Below the pieces are notes generated by a model that was given only the letters and a program-made list of their open reading frames with translations, was not told where the DNA came from and ran no database searches. A DNA stretch of 64,000 nucleotides, from contig JAPWJX010000003.1 of NCBI GenBank assembly GCA_028283855.1, forward strand, positions 1,178,001 to 1,242,000, given 5' to 3'. Every line of letters begins with the position of its first letter. Position 1 is the stretch's first letter. Shown here piece by piece: positions 8,133-17,127 of the stretch. The stretch comes from Verrucomicrobium sp. Lineage in GTDB: Bacteria; Verrucomicrobiota; Verrucomicrobiia; Methylacidiphilales; GAS474. The translations under genes were made by a program, and so were the position numbers.

Positions 8133-8540
8133 ATGAACAGCGAACTCGACCGTCAGGCCTCCCGCCTGATCCAGAAGCACGACTACTCCACGCTGGGCGC
8201 CCTCCTGAAGGCCCAGCCCACCCGCCGCGCCCGGGGAGAGGTGGTGGGGGCGATGGTCCGCTTCTACACCCTTTACGATGCGTCCGTCATGGAGATGGGC
8301 TCTTCCGAGCGGGCCGCGATGAAGAGCGATTTGAAGCCGATGATTTTGGCCGCCTCCCCCCACGTCGACCCGAAGGTGCCTTACTACACCGAGCGGGACG
8401 GCCATAACCTGGGCCGGGACCTGACCCTGGGCGATTTTTACCGGGAGGAGAAGGGGCGGAACCTGAGTGGCTTGGGTTTCCGCGCCTCGGCCGCGCTTCC
8501 GCGGGAGCGGGGGGAGCGTCCGGCGCGGGCGCGGGTCTAA
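8133..8540 (+). CDS. Orphan 135-aa protein
   Basis: Not recognised. The ATG at 8133 begins a mostly helical, basic protein (LDRQASRLIQKHDYSTLGALLK) with no signal peptide or membrane segment. A middle stretch (KVPYYTERDGHNLGRDLTLGDFY) looks ordered, and the last ~20 residues are arginine/alanine rich and probably disordered. It has no motif copy upstream; the gap before it contains only the terminator of the preceding gene. It is followed after 41 bases by another orphan in the same direction and may be cotranscribed with it. Confidence 0.6.
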   Translation: MNSELDRQASRLIQKHDYSTLGALLKAQPTRRARGEVVGAMVRFYTLYDASVMEMGSSERAAMKSDLKPMILAASPHVDPKVPYYTERDGHNLGRDLTLGDFYREEKGRNLSGLGFRASAALPRERGERPARARV

Positions 8541-8581
8541 AAACCTTTTCCCCGGGCCGGAAAACGGCGACGATCCGGGGC

Positions 8582-9208
8582 ATGAAGAAGGATCTGGCTC
8601 CCGGCTGGTGGCCCCATCACCTGCCCGACGACGCCTGGGTGCGCGCGGCCCAGGAGATCCGCCCGCCCCAATCCCATTTCAACGCCCCCGCGGCCCTGCT
8701 GCGGGAGACGCTGGAGGACCGCTGCCCGCGCGGCGCCCGCAGCCACGTCATCCGCATCCTCTCCGAGCGGGCGCAGAAGGAAAACTTCCCCCTGCACGAG
8801 GCGGGGAGCGCCTTCCGCCTGGCCACCGCGCTTATCGAGCGGAAGGAATACCATGACCTGGCTGTCCTGGCCGCCGCGCCGGGGACGCGGGAGGGAAAAT
8901 GGAATCTCCTGGCCACCCTCATTTACAGCAGCAAAGGCTGGCATCATTACCCGGTCCGCGCGGAGGATCAGACGCAGGAGGAGATCGCCGCGGCGCTGAA
9001 GCCCGCCATCGCGGCGGCCAGGAAGGGGACTGATCTGGATTACTATGTCCTGAAGGGCCCGCAGGGGGAGGCGATGACCTTTACCCAGTTTTTCCAGGCG
9101 GAGGAGCGGGCCGACCAGCTCAGGAACCTGGGCGAGGCGATTTTCCCGAAGAACGGTCTGCGGTCCCGAGGACCGGAGATCCGGCCGGGGGACGGCCGGA
9201 CGAAGTAG
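8582..9208 (+). CDS. Orphan 208-aa helical protein
   Basis: Not recognised. The protein is predicted to be mostly helical (ETLEDRCPRGARSHVIRILSERAQKE, GSAFRLATALIERKEYHDLAVLAAA), which resembles a helical-repeat fold such as TPR without clear repeats. An aromatic segment (YSSKGWHHYPV) sits in the middle. There is no signal peptide. It ends two bases before the fabH stop on the other strand. It probably forms a two-gene unit with the 135-aa orphan upstream. Confidence 0.62.
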   Translation: MKKDLAPGWWPHHLPDDAWVRAAQEIRPPQSHFNAPAALLRETLEDRCPRGARSHVIRILSERAQKENFPLHEAGSAFRLATALIERKEYHDLAVLAAAPGTREGKWNLLATLIYSSKGWHHYPVRAEDQTQEEIAAALKPAIAAARKGTDLDYYVLKGPQGEAMTFTQFFQAEERADQLRNLGEAIFPKNGLRSRGPEIRPGDGRTK

Positions 9209-9211
9209 CCC

Positions 9212-10243
9212 TTACCACTCCAGGACCGCGCTGGCCCAGGTGAGGCCGCCGCCGAAGGCGACCAGGAGGATGATGTCCCCCTGGTGGAGCATGCCCTTCT
9301 TCGCCGCCTCGTGAAGGGCGACGGGGATGCAGGCCGCCGACATGTTCCCGTAGCGGTCCAGGTTGATGTAGCAGCGGGAGAGGGGGGCCTTCATCTTCTG
9401 CGCGACCGACTCGATGATCCGCACGTTGGCCTGGTGGGGGATGATGAGGGAGATTTCGGAGGAATCGATGCCCGCCTTGGCCAGGCACCGCTCCGCCGAG
9501 TCGTTCATGGCGTTGACGGCGTATTTGTAGACCTCCCGGCCGGACATCTGGAGGGTGTGGAGCTGCTGGTCGATCACGTCGGCCGTGACGGGCAGGCGGC
9601 AGCCGCCGGCGGGGAGGGAAAGGATGTCGGTCTGGGAGCCGTCGGCGCCCATGTCGCTGGCCAATAGGCCGTGGCCGTCCTGCCGGTTGCGGACGATGAC
9701 GGCGCCCGCGCCGTCGCCAAAGAGGACGCAGGTGTTGCGGTCCTTCCAGTTGACGATGGAGGAGAGCTTTTCCGCGCCGATGACCAGGACGGTTTCATAG
9801 ACGTGGGAGGCGATGAACTGCTCCGCAACGATGAGGCCGTAGAGGAAGCCGGAGCAGGCCGCCTGGATGTCGAAGGCGGCGGCGCGCTTGGCGCCGATCT
9901 TCTCCTGGATGTGGCAGGCGGTGGAGGGGAAGATGGTGTCCGGCGTGCAGGTGGCGCAGATGATGAGGTCGATCTCCTCCGGCTTGATCCCGCCTTCCTG
10001 CATGGCCTGAAGGGCGGCGGCGGCGCCCATGTCGGAGGTCATCTCCCCCTCCGCGGCGATGCGGCGTTCCTTGATGCCGGTGCGGGTGGTGATCCACTCG
10101 TCGGTCGTGTCGACGATCTTTTCCAGGTCGGCGTTCGTCAGCACCTTCTCCGGCAGGTAGGCGCCGGTGGAGAAGATCGACGCGTTACGACGCGGATGAG
10201 ACTGCCGCGGATGAATCTTGAGAGTTTTTCTGGGCGCGATCAT
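9212..10243 (-). CDS. fabH: 3-oxoacyl-[acyl-carrier-protein] synthase III
   Basis: 343 aa. It condenses acetyl-CoA with malonyl-ACP to start fatty acid synthesis. The catalytic triad is visible: Cys in DIQAACSGFLYG (~residue 130), His in IPHQANVRII, and Asn in RYGNMSAACIP. The family start is ASIFSTGAYLPEKVLTN; the only conventional start codon in frame is the ATG at 10243, giving a ~20-residue basic N-terminal extension that overlaps the 3' end of plsX by 59 bases. A non-ATG start closer to residue 20 cannot be excluded. It follows plsX as in many bacteria. Confidence 0.94.
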   Translation of the reverse strand: MIAPRKTLKIHPRQSHPRRNASIFSTGAYLPEKVLTNADLEKIVDTTDEWITTRTGIKERRIAAEGEMTSDMGAAAALQAMQEGGIKPEEIDLIICATCTPDTIFPSTACHIQEKIGAKRAAAFDIQAACSGFLYGLIVAEQFIASHVYETVLVIGAEKLSSIVNWKDRNTCVLFGDGAGAVIVRNRQDGHGLLASDMGADGSQTDILSLPAGGCRLPVTADVIDQQLHTLQMSGREVYKYAVNAMNDSAERCLAKAGIDSSEISLIIPHQANVRIIESVAQKMKAPLSRCYINLDRYGNMSAACIPVALHEAAKKGMLHQGDIILLVAFGGGLTWASAVLEW

Positions 10244-11240
10244 GGTGCCGTTGGATCTGTTCGATGATGATCGGGTTGACCCGGTGGGCCACCGCCTCCT
10301 TGGCGACGCGGATGGCGTTCTTGACCGCCTTGGGGCTGGAGGAGCCGTGGGCGATGACGCAGACGCCGTTGACCCCCAGGAGGAGGGAGCCGCCGTATTC
10401 TTCGTAATTGGTCTTCTTCTTGATGGCGTAGAAGGCGGCGCGGGCCAGCCAGGCTCCCAGCTTCCGCAGGGGGGACTTCACCAGCTCGTGCCGCAGCCAG
10501 TGGAAGATGGCGCTGGCCAGGCTCTCGGAGGTCTTCAGGACGACGTTGCCGACGAAGCCGTCGCAGACGACGACTTCCACGGGGTCTTCGAAGAGGTCGT
10601 GCCCCTCGACGTTCCCCTTGAAGGTCAGGCCGGATTCGGCGAGGAGGCGGAAGGCCTCCTTCGTCAGGTCGTTGCCCTTGGCGTCCTCCGTGCCGATGGA
10701 CAGGAGGCCGACGCGCGGGTTGGCGAAGCCGAGGATCTCCCGGGAGTAGATGCTGCCCATGATGCCGTAGTCCAGCAGGTGGCGGGGCGTGGCGCCGATG
10801 TTGGCGCCGGAGTCCATGAGGACGAAGAGGTTCGTCTCCGTGGGCAGCACGGTGGCGATGCCCGGGCGCTCCACCCCGGGGAGGGTGCGCAGCTTGATGA
10901 CGGAGGCGGCCACGGCCGCCCCGGTGTGCCCGGCGGAGACGAAGGCGTCGGCCTTCTCTTCCTTCAGCAGGTCGACGGAGACGCTGATCGAGGAGTCGCG
11001 CTTGCGGCGGACGCTGTCGAGCGGGTTGTCGTGCATCTCCACGACCTGGGAGGCGTGGGCGAATTCGTAGCGCCCCTCCAGGCCGCGCACGTCGTGCTTG
11101 GCCAGCTCGGCCTCCACGCGGGCCCGGTCTCCCACGAGGACGAGGGAGATCTCAGGATACTCGCGGAGGGCCTGGATGGCGCCGGCGATCGGATTGGCGG
11201 GGGCAAAGTCCCCGCCCATCGCATCGAGGGCGATTTTCAA
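10185..11240 (-). CDS. plsX: Phosphate acyltransferase PlsX
   Basis: 351 aa. It makes acyl-phosphate from acyl-ACP for phospholipid synthesis at the membrane surface. It begins with the family's KIALDAMGGDFAP and contains ASQVVEMHDNPLDSVRRKRDSS, VSAGHTGAAVA, VLMDSGANIGATP, LLSIGTEDAKGN and CDGFVGNVVLKTSE. It lies 25 bases after rpmF and overlaps fabH. The last ~25 residues, Ser/Ala rich, fall in the overlap. Confidence 0.96.
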   Translation of the reverse strand: MKIALDAMGGDFAPANPIAGAIQALREYPEISLVLVGDRARVEAELAKHDVRGLEGRYEFAHASQVVEMHDNPLDSVRRKRDSSISVSVDLLKEEKADAFVSAGHTGAAVAASVIKLRTLPGVERPGIATVLPTETNLFVLMDSGANIGATPRHLLDYGIMGSIYSREILGFANPRVGLLSIGTEDAKGNDLTKEAFRLLAESGLTFKGNVEGHDLFEDPVEVVVCDGFVGNVVLKTSESLASAIFHWLRHELVKSPLRKLGAWLARAAFYAIKKKTNYEEYGGSLLLGVNGVCVIAHGSSSPKAVKNAIRVAKEAVAHRVNPIIIEQIQRHHDRAQKNSQDSSAAVSSAS

Positions 11241-11265
11241 AACCGGACGAAAGGGGGCGTGGGCG

Positions 11266-11451
11266 TTATTCGCCCGCGGTCTTCGTCAGGACCTGGCGAC
11301 CGCGGTACATGCCGGTCTTCGGGTCGACGGTGTGGCCCAGATGGCGGTTGCCGGTCTTCTTGTCGGTGAAAAGGCCGGGGGCGGTCCACTTGTTCGCCGC
11401 CTTGCGGGAACGCATGCGGGCCTTCGAGGTCTTCCGTTTGGGAACTCCCAT
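11266..11451 (-). CDS. rpmF: 50S ribosomal protein L32
   Basis: 61 aa. It starts MGVPKRKTSKARMRSRKAANKW, the standard L32 N-terminus. The zinc-binding cysteines seen in some L32 proteins are absent, so this is the cysteine-free form. It lies 19 bases after the yceD stop codon and ahead of plsX, the conserved yceD-rpmF-plsX-fabH order. Confidence 0.97.
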   Translation of the reverse strand: MGVPKRKTSKARMRSRKAANKWTAPGLFTDKKTGNRHLGHTVDPKTGMYRGRQVLTKTAGE

Positions 11452-11470
11452 AAAACTCCTGTTACTCTAA

Positions 11471-11932
11471 TTATATGTTGTCCAATTCTTTCCAAACATC
11501 GGCGCCGTGAATTGGGGACGGCGTTTCGCCTGCCTCGGGATAGGTTTTCCCGCTGATCGGACACTTTCGGTCCGGGGTGAGACGGCACGCCGTCACCACA
11601 GGCAAGTCGAGCAGAATGTCTTCCCGGACCAGGGGTGTCAAGTCCACCGAATCGGGGAGGGGAGCCTCCAGGAGGTGGATGAATTCGTCGATCTGCACAG
11701 GCCAATCGATCCAGTCGGCGCAGCGGCCGCATTGGGTGGAAAGGACGGTGCCCACCTTTCCGGTCACGATCAGGGACTCGCCATCCCGCTGGATGGTGAG
11801 ATCGACTTGCACGGGGCCCTTGGAACGGACTGCGGAGTCTTGGATATCAATGACTTCCGGCGGAAGCTGTTGCTGGATGAAAATGGGATCGTCGTAGATC
11901 CGGGCGGGGTTGAGGACAAGGGGGGAACCCAT
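11471..11932 (-). CDS. yceD: YceD/DUF177 family protein
   Basis: 153 aa from the ATG at 11932 (MGSPLVLNPARIYDD); a longer frame to 12037 would run into the divergent gene and is rejected. Family features are the CGRC pair in the middle and a second cysteine pair near the end (ACRLTPDRKCPISG), probably a metal site. Proteins of this family are linked to 23S rRNA processing and sit directly before rpmF in many bacteria, as here. An AGGG stretch lies close to the ATG. Confidence 0.88.
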   Translation of the reverse strand: MGSPLVLNPARIYDDPIFIQQQLPPEVIDIQDSAVRSKGPVQVDLTIQRDGESLIVTGKVGTVLSTQCGRCADWIDWPVQIDEFIHLLEAPLPDSVDLTPLVREDILLDLPVVTACRLTPDRKCPISGKTYPEAGETPSPIHGADVWKELDNI

Positions 11933-11960
11933 TTCCCTAGAATCGCGCCTGAAAAGGGGT

Positions 11961-11989
11961 TTGTCGAGGGCGAGGTGATCTCCTAATCC
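11961..11989 (+). promoter_or_regulatory. Candidate sigma70-type promoter for the DUF2384 gene
   Basis: TTGTCG (11961-11966), a 17-base spacer, and TAATCC (11984-11989), eight bases before the ATG. The same pattern, TTGnnn-17/18-TAATC, occurs before the genes at 57051 and 58235, which suggests a common local promoter style with short leaders. Confidence 0.4.
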
Positions 11990-11996
11990 AAGAGAG

Positions 11997-12488
11997 ATGG
12001 CCGCCCCCCTTGACCTGACCAACCCGGAGGAGCGCAAGGCGATCAGCCCGGCGGCCCGCCAGGGCTTTCTAAAGATTGCCGACTGCTGGCACCTTCAGGA
12101 AGACGACGCCCGGCGCCTGCTGGGCCTCCCCACGGCGGAGGAGTATGCCGCGCTCAAGGCGGAGGAGAAGCCGGTCCTTTCCCAGGACGCCCTGGAGCGG
12201 ATCAGCTACGTGCTGGGCATGTTTAAGAATTTGCACATCGCCCTCAATCCGCCGCTGGCCGACGAGTGGATGCAGCGGAAGAACCGCAACCCGCTTTTCG
12301 AGGAGCGGACGCCGCTGGCCTACATTCTGGAAGCCCCGGACCAAAAGGAAGCCTGCCGGGAGGTGCGCGGCCTTTTGGAACTCCACGCGCTGGACCAGGA
12401 CACGGAACCCTACGTCACGGCGCTCAAGCGGGCGCACCAGGTCAGCGCCACTCGTGCTTCGGGTAATTCCGCGATAACTCGGGCTTAA
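11997..12488 (+). CDS. MbcA/ParS/Xre (DUF2384) antitoxin-like protein, without a toxin partner
   Basis: 163 aa. Residues ~15-60 look like the N-terminal helical DNA-binding part (ARQGFLKIADCWHLQEDDARRLLGLP), and residues ~65-120 match the toxin-binding DUF2384 domain (LERISYVLGMFKNLHIALNPPLADEWMQ ... NPLFEERTPLAYILE, the NP.F.G.TPL signature). Such proteins normally pair with an adjacent RES-domain toxin, but none is present: yceD lies on one side and hrpB on the other. The C-terminal ~45 residues extend past the domain and the last 47 bases overlap hrpB tail to tail. It may be an orphan antitoxin or a plain regulator. Confidence 0.78.
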   Translation: MAAPLDLTNPEERKAISPAARQGFLKIADCWHLQEDDARRLLGLPTAEEYAALKAEEKPVLSQDALERISYVLGMFKNLHIALNPPLADEWMQRKNRNPLFEERTPLAYILEAPDQKEACREVRGLLELHALDQDTEPYVTALKRAHQVSATRASGNSAITRA

Positions 12489-14982
12489 GCTTCGGGTAGG
12501 ATTCCTTCCAGAAGGTCGTCAGGTTCTGGGTGACCTGGATGGGGCGGTGGTTGGGCGCCAGGACCTGGATGACCAGCGGCACCTTTCCCCCGGCGATCCG
12601 CAGGTCGCCGCCCACCTCGTAGAGATCCTGGATGCGCGCGGCCAGGATGGGGCTGCCCTCCTTCGCGTAGGTGATCTTCGCCTTCCGCTCCCCTTTGGAA
12701 TTTTGCAGGGGCACCCGCTCCGGCGCGTATTTTTCCAGCCACCCCTGCTGCTGGGGGGAGAGCCACGCCTTCACGGCGGGCCAGACGGGGCGGTCCTTGA
12801 TCTCCCGGTAGCTGGTGGCGCCGTGGCAGAGCTGCTCCAAGAGGGTCACGCGGTCCTCCTCGGTCAGGGCGGGCAGCTCCAGCTCCGGCATCCATTCCCG
12901 CAGGCGGTTGAGGCGGACGATCCACTGCTCCACCGCGTCGTCCCAGCCGTGGAGGGGCATCTTCCCTTCCAGGACGCGCTGGGCCAGGAGGGCGGCGGCC
13001 CGGTCGGGATCGGGCGCTTCCTCCCCCGTTTCCTTTAAGACCAGGCCGCGGAAGACGGTGCGGCGCTTTTGGATGACGCGCTTGAGGCTCTCGTCGAAGA
13101 AGACCTCGGCCTTCTCGGAGAAATCGTCCGGGAAGGCGTCGCGCAGCCACTCTTCCTTCACGGTGGTGGCCAGGGAGAGGAGGACGTCGAGCTGGCCGCC
13201 CCGGTTCACCTCCCGCACCTCGGCGGCGACGAAGAAGGGGGCGTCGTGCGCGGCGCTTTCCCGGACCAGGGTGCCGCGCCGGTTGTGGACGATGTCGCAG
13301 CGCAGGGTGCCGCCGTCGAGCCGCCGCGCCAGGTGGTCGGCGAAGCCGACGAGGAGGCACCGCTGGATCACCTCCGGCGGCGCGGGCTTTTCTTCCACGT
13401 TCAGCTTCTGCTGTCCGGCCAGGCGGAGGAAGTTTTCCAAAAGCGGCCCGATCTGCCGTGCGGCCTGGGCGTGGATGCCCAGCATCTTGCAGCGGCCCAG
13501 GTCGAAATTGGATTTCTCCGCGAAGCGCCAGGCGCGCATGAGGAGGAAGAAATCGGATTCCGTCTCCACGCCCAGGAAGTCGTCCCGGTTCTGGCCCATC
13601 TTCTTGTCCGTCTCCCGCAGGAGGAGGGGGCGCCCCTGCATGATGGCGGCGATGAGGGCGACGGGGCGGACGCAGCCGCGCCCGTCCGCCTCCAGGAGCA
13701 TTCGGGCGTAGCGCGGGTGCATGGGGAAGGCGCTCATCCGGCGGCCCACGGCGGTCAGGCGGTTCGCCGCGTCGCACGCGCCGAGGTCCTGCAGGAGCCC
13801 TTCCGCCCGCTCCAGGGCGCGCGGCTCCGGCGGCTCGAACCAGGGGAAGGCCCGCAGGTCCTCCATGCCGCCCGCGCGGAGGGAGAGGACCGCCTCGGAA
13901 AGGTCGAGGCGCTTGACCTCCGGCAGCTCGGAGACGGGGCGGTGCTCGTGCTGTTTGGCCGTCCAGAGGCGCAGGCAGTGGCCCGGCGCGGTGCGGCCCG
14001 CGCGGCCCGCGCGCTGGTCGGCGGAGGCGCGGCTGATCGGCTCCACCAGCAGCGTGTTGATGCCCCGGTAGGGATCGTGCTTGGCGATGCGGGCCAGGCC
14101 GGAGTCGATGACCAGGCGGATGCCGTCGATGGTGAGGGACGTTTCCGCCACGTTCGTCGCCACGACGACCTTCCGCTTGTCGTACGTCGCCACGGCGGCG
14201 TCCTGTTCCTTGGCCGGAAGCTCGCCGAAGAGGGGAAGAAGGATCCATTCCTGCTGCGGCAGGACGGCGCGGAGGGCGGAAAGGGTGCGGTCGATCTCGT
14301 AGCCGCCCGGCATGAAGATGAGGACGTCCCCCTCCGGATGGGCGGGGAGGAGCCGCTGCAATTCGTCGGCGGCCAATTGCCACACGGGGTAGCGGTCGCC
14401 CTCCACCGGCTTGTCGAGGTATTCCATCGTGACGGGGAAGGTCCGCCCGGCGGAGGTGAGCGTGACGCAGGGGGCCAGGTATTTCTCCAGCGCGGCCGCC
14501 TCCAGGGTGGCCGACATGACGACGATCTTCAGGTCGGGCCGGAGCCGCTTTTGCAGGTCGAGGGCGCGGGCCAGCGTCACGTCGGCGTGGAGGTGGCGCT
14601 CGTGGAACTCGTCGAAGACCAGGACGGAGACGCCGGGGAGCGTCGGCTCCGCCAGCATCTGGCGCAGGAGGAGCCCCTCCGTGACGAAGCGGACGCGGGT
14701 CTTGTCCGAGGCGACGCGGTCGAAGCGGATCTGGTAGCCGATTTCCTGGCCCAGCTGCCCGCCGCGCTCCGCCGCCACGCGGGCGGCCAGCATGCGGGTG
14801 GGGAGCCGCCGGGGCTGGAGGACGACGATCTCCCCGTCCCCCGCCAGGCCGCGGTCCAGGAGGATCTGGGGGACCTGGGTCGACTTGCCGGATCCGGTGG
14901 GCGCCTGGAGGATGAGGCGGTTCTCCGTCCGCAGGGCCTCGGCCAGCGCGTCGGCGATCTCGTAGATGGGGAGGCGGCTCAT
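12442..14982 (-). CDS. hrpB: ATP-dependent RNA helicase HrpB
   Basis: 846 aa from the ATG at 14982. It is a DEAH-type superfamily 2 helicase: Walker A LQAPTGSGKSTQVPQ, the DEAH-equivalent box DEFHERH, motif III MSATLEA, and motif VI DQRAGRAGRTAPG. The HrpB-specific C-terminal region is complete and ends KLKPELSRNYPKHEWR. The stop of thiS overlaps this ATG (ATGA), so an RNA helicase is coupled to the thiamine genes; that is probably compaction and not function. Its cellular role in most bacteria is poorly defined. Confidence 0.95.
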   Translation of the reverse strand: MSRLPIYEIADALAEALRTENRLILQAPTGSGKSTQVPQILLDRGLAGDGEIVVLQPRRLPTRMLAARVAAERGGQLGQEIGYQIRFDRVASDKTRVRFVTEGLLLRQMLAEPTLPGVSVLVFDEFHERHLHADVTLARALDLQKRLRPDLKIVVMSATLEAAALEKYLAPCVTLTSAGRTFPVTMEYLDKPVEGDRYPVWQLAADELQRLLPAHPEGDVLIFMPGGYEIDRTLSALRAVLPQQEWILLPLFGELPAKEQDAAVATYDKRKVVVATNVAETSLTIDGIRLVIDSGLARIAKHDPYRGINTLLVEPISRASADQRAGRAGRTAPGHCLRLWTAKQHEHRPVSELPEVKRLDLSEAVLSLRAGGMEDLRAFPWFEPPEPRALERAEGLLQDLGACDAANRLTAVGRRMSAFPMHPRYARMLLEADGRGCVRPVALIAAIMQGRPLLLRETDKKMGQNRDDFLGVETESDFFLLMRAWRFAEKSNFDLGRCKMLGIHAQAARQIGPLLENFLRLAGQQKLNVEEKPAPPEVIQRCLLVGFADHLARRLDGGTLRCDIVHNRRGTLVRESAAHDAPFFVAAEVREVNRGGQLDVLLSLATTVKEEWLRDAFPDDFSEKAEVFFDESLKRVIQKRRTVFRGLVLKETGEEAPDPDRAAALLAQRVLEGKMPLHGWDDAVEQWIVRLNRLREWMPELELPALTEEDRVTLLEQLCHGATSYREIKDRPVWPAVKAWLSPQQQGWLEKYAPERVPLQNSKGERKAKITYAKEGSPILAARIQDLYEVGGDLRIAGGKVPLVIQVLAPNHRPIQVTQNLTTFWKESYPKLKPELSRNYPKHEWR

Positions 14983-15182
14983 CCCCCGGCCACCATGCGG
15001 ATGAATTCGATCCGGTCGCCCGCGGCGACGGGCGTTTCCGGCCACTCGGAATGGAGAAGGGCCTCGCCGTTCCGTTCGACGAGGATGGCCTTGGCAGGGA
15101 GGCTGAACTTCGCGGCCAGATCCTTCAGGAGGGTGCCGGGCGCCACCTCGACGGGCTGCCCGTTGAGAACGATGCCGATCAT
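14979..15182 (-). CDS. thiS: Sulfur carrier protein ThiS
   Basis: 67 aa. It has the ubiquitin-like fold of the sulfur carrier for thiazole synthesis and ends in the required Gly-Gly (RMVAGG), which is adenylated by ThiF and thiocarboxylated. It starts inside the thiH stop (TGATG) and its own stop overlaps the hrpB start. ThiF is not in this window. Confidence 0.94.
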   Translation of the reverse strand: MIGIVLNGQPVEVAPGTLLKDLAAKFSLPAKAILVERNGEALLHSEWPETPVAAGDRIEFIRMVAGG

Positions 15183-16291
15183 CAGGCCCCGAGGCAGACT
15201 TCCCAATCTTTCCAGACCGGCTCCAGGCCCAGCTCCCGCAGCCGCGCGGCGACCTGGGCGGGGCTCCGCTCGTCGCTGACGGAGAACTGCTCCGTGGCGG
15301 TCGCCTCCTTCTCGCTTTCCGCCAGGGAGACGGCGCGGCCTTTTTCCGTGCGGTGGAGGGTGTCGCGGCCCGCGCCGGTGTAGCCGCCGGGCTCGGTGTG
15401 GGAGCCGGCGCTCATCATGGTGACGCCCAGGTTGGCCAGCGCGTCGCGGAAGGCGGGCCGCTCGCGGGTGGAGAGGACCAGGCCGACCTGCGGGAAGGCG
15501 ATGCGCAGGGCGCAGAGGAGCTGGACGAAGTCCCGGTCGGTGAAGGGATGGCGCGGGGCGAAGTCGCCCGCGGCGGGCTTGAGCCGGGGCAGGGAGATGG
15601 TGAGGGAGGCCTTCCAGCAATGTTTCAGCAGGTGGGCGGCGTGGGCGGCCAAGGCCATCGCTTCCGTGCGCCACGGGGCCAGGCCGAAGAGGGCGCCGAT
15701 GCCCAGGCGGCGGAACCCGGCGGCGTAGGCCCGCTCCGGGGTGTCGAGCCGCCAGTCGAAGTCCCGCTTGGGACCGGCTGTGTGGAGTTCCGCGTAGGCT
15801 TCCCGGTCGTAGCTCTCCTGGTAGACGACGAGGCCTTCCGCCCCGGCGGCGGTCAGCGGCAGGTAGGCCTCCGTCTCCATCGGCGCGACTTCGAGCGAGA
15901 CGGAGGGGACGAAGGGGCGGATGCGCGCGACGCACTCCGCCATGTAGCCCTCGGAAACGAACTTGGGATGCTCCCCGGCGACGAGGAGGAGGTTGCGGAA
16001 CCCTTCGGCGGCCAGGTGGCGGGCCTCCGTTTCCACCTGGTCGACGGTGAGCGTGGTGCGGAGGATCGGGTTGTCGCGGGAGAAGCCGCAATACTTGCAG
16101 ATGTTGATGCACTCGTTGGAAAGATAGAGCGGCGCGAAGAGCCGCATCGTCTTGCCGAAGTGGCGGCGGGTGAGCAGCTGCGCCTCGCGGGCGGCGGCTT
16201 CCAGGTCGGCGTCCGGTTCCAGGAGCGCGGCGAAGCGGCGGAGCGCAGCGGCCGGAGGCGGCCCGGCGCGGAACGATTCGGAAAAGGTCAT
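15182..16291 (-). CDS. thiH: 2-iminoacetate synthase ThiH
   Basis: 369 aa. It is a radical SAM tyrosine lyase supplying dehydroglycine for the thiazole ring of thiamine. The [4Fe-4S] motif CxxxCxxC is present as [10 protein letters not shown], preceded by [21 protein letters not shown] and [13 protein letters not shown] are further family blocks. Use of ThiH in place of the oxidase ThiO points to an anaerobic or facultative route. It overlaps thiG by four bases (ATGA) and thiS by one. Confidence 0.95.
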   Translation of the reverse strand: MTFSESFRAGPPPAAALRRFAALLEPDADLEAAAREAQLLTRRHFGKTMRLFAPLYLSNECINICKYCGFSRDNPILRTTLTVDQVETEARHLAAEGFRNLLLVAGEHPKFVSEGYMAECVARIRPFVPSVSLEVAPMETEAYLPLTAAGAEGLVVYQESYDREAYAELHTAGPKRDFDWRLDTPERAYAAGFRRLGIGALFGLAPWRTEAMALAAHAAHLLKHCWKASLTISLPRLKPAAGDFAPRHPFTDRDFVQLLCALRIAFPQVGLVLSTRERPAFRDALANLGVTMMSAGSHTEPGGYTGAGRDTLHRTEKGRAVSLAESEKEATATEQFSVSDERSPAQVAARLRELGLEPVWKDWEVCLGA

Positions 16292-17088
16292 CGCGTCCCG
16301 GCGGGCTCCAGGAACCCGGTGAGGGGGCTGGTCGCCTCCGCCTGGACGTGGGCGGGAGCGAGGCCCGTTTCGTAGGCGATCCGCCCGGCCTCCACGGCCA
16401 GCTTGAAGGCGTGGGCCATGGCGGCGGGATCGGGGGCGACGGCCAGGGCCGTGTTCACTAGGACGGCGGAGGCGCCCAGCTCCAGCGCGGCGGCGGCGTG
16501 GGAAGGCGCGCCCAGGCCCGCGTCGACGATGACGGGGACGGTGGCCTGCTCGACGATGATTTCCAGCTGCGCGCGGGTTTCCAGGCCCCGGTTGGAGCCG
16601 ATGGGGGCGCCCAGCGGCATGACGGTGGCCGCGCCGGCGTCTTCCAGGCGCTTGGCCAGGACGGGGTCGGCGTTGATGTAGGGAAGGACGGTGAAACCTT
16701 CCTTGGCCAGGATTTCGGTGGCGGCCAGGGTCTCGATGGGGTCGGGCAGGAGGTAGCGGGGATCGGGGTGGATCTCCAGCTTCACCCACTTCGGCAGCCC
16801 GGCGCTGGCGGCCAGGCGGGCCAGGCGGACGGCTTCCTCCGCGTTCATCGCGCCGGAGGTGTTCGGCAGGAGGAGGTATTTCTCCGGGTCGATGGCGGTG
16901 AGGATGTCGGCGTAGGGGTCTTCCTTCCCCGTGAGGTCGGCCCGGCGCAGGGCGACGGTGACGATCTCCGCGCCGCTCGCTTCCAGCGCGGCGATCATGG
17001 CGGCGTTGGAGGAGAACTTGCCGGTGCCGACCAGGAGCCGGGAACGGAACGTCCGGCCCGCGATCTGCCAGGTTTGGGGAGAAATCAT
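16288..17088 (-). CDS. thiG: Thiazole synthase ThiG
   Basis: 266 aa. It is a TIM-barrel enzyme combining deoxyxylulose phosphate, ThiS thiocarboxylate and the ThiH product. [12 protein letters not shown] is the usual beginning, the Schiff-base lysine is in [10 protein letters not shown], and phosphate-binding loops are [12 protein letters not shown] and [11 protein letters not shown]. The gap to mqnD upstream is only 39 bases with no THI-box riboswitch, so the thi genes may be read from the mqnD transcript. Confidence 0.96.
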   Translation of the reverse strand: MISPQTWQIAGRTFRSRLLVGTGKFSSNAAMIAALEASGAEIVTVALRRADLTGKEDPYADILTAIDPEKYLLLPNTSGAMNAEEAVRLARLAASAGLPKWVKLEIHPDPRYLLPDPIETLAATEILAKEGFTVLPYINADPVLAKRLEDAGAATVMPLGAPIGSNRGLETRAQLEIIVEQATVPVIVDAGLGAPSHAAAALELGASAVLVNTALAVAPDPAAMAHAFKLAVEAGRIAYETGLAPAHVQAEATSPLTGFLEPAGTR

Positions 17089-17127
17089 CAGGGGGCTATT
17101 CTACGCCCGCCGGATCGCCCGCACAAC

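Noticed and set aside
17089-17127. Possible TPP riboswitch before thiG
   Set aside because: The gap is only 39 bases and has no THI-box sequence.
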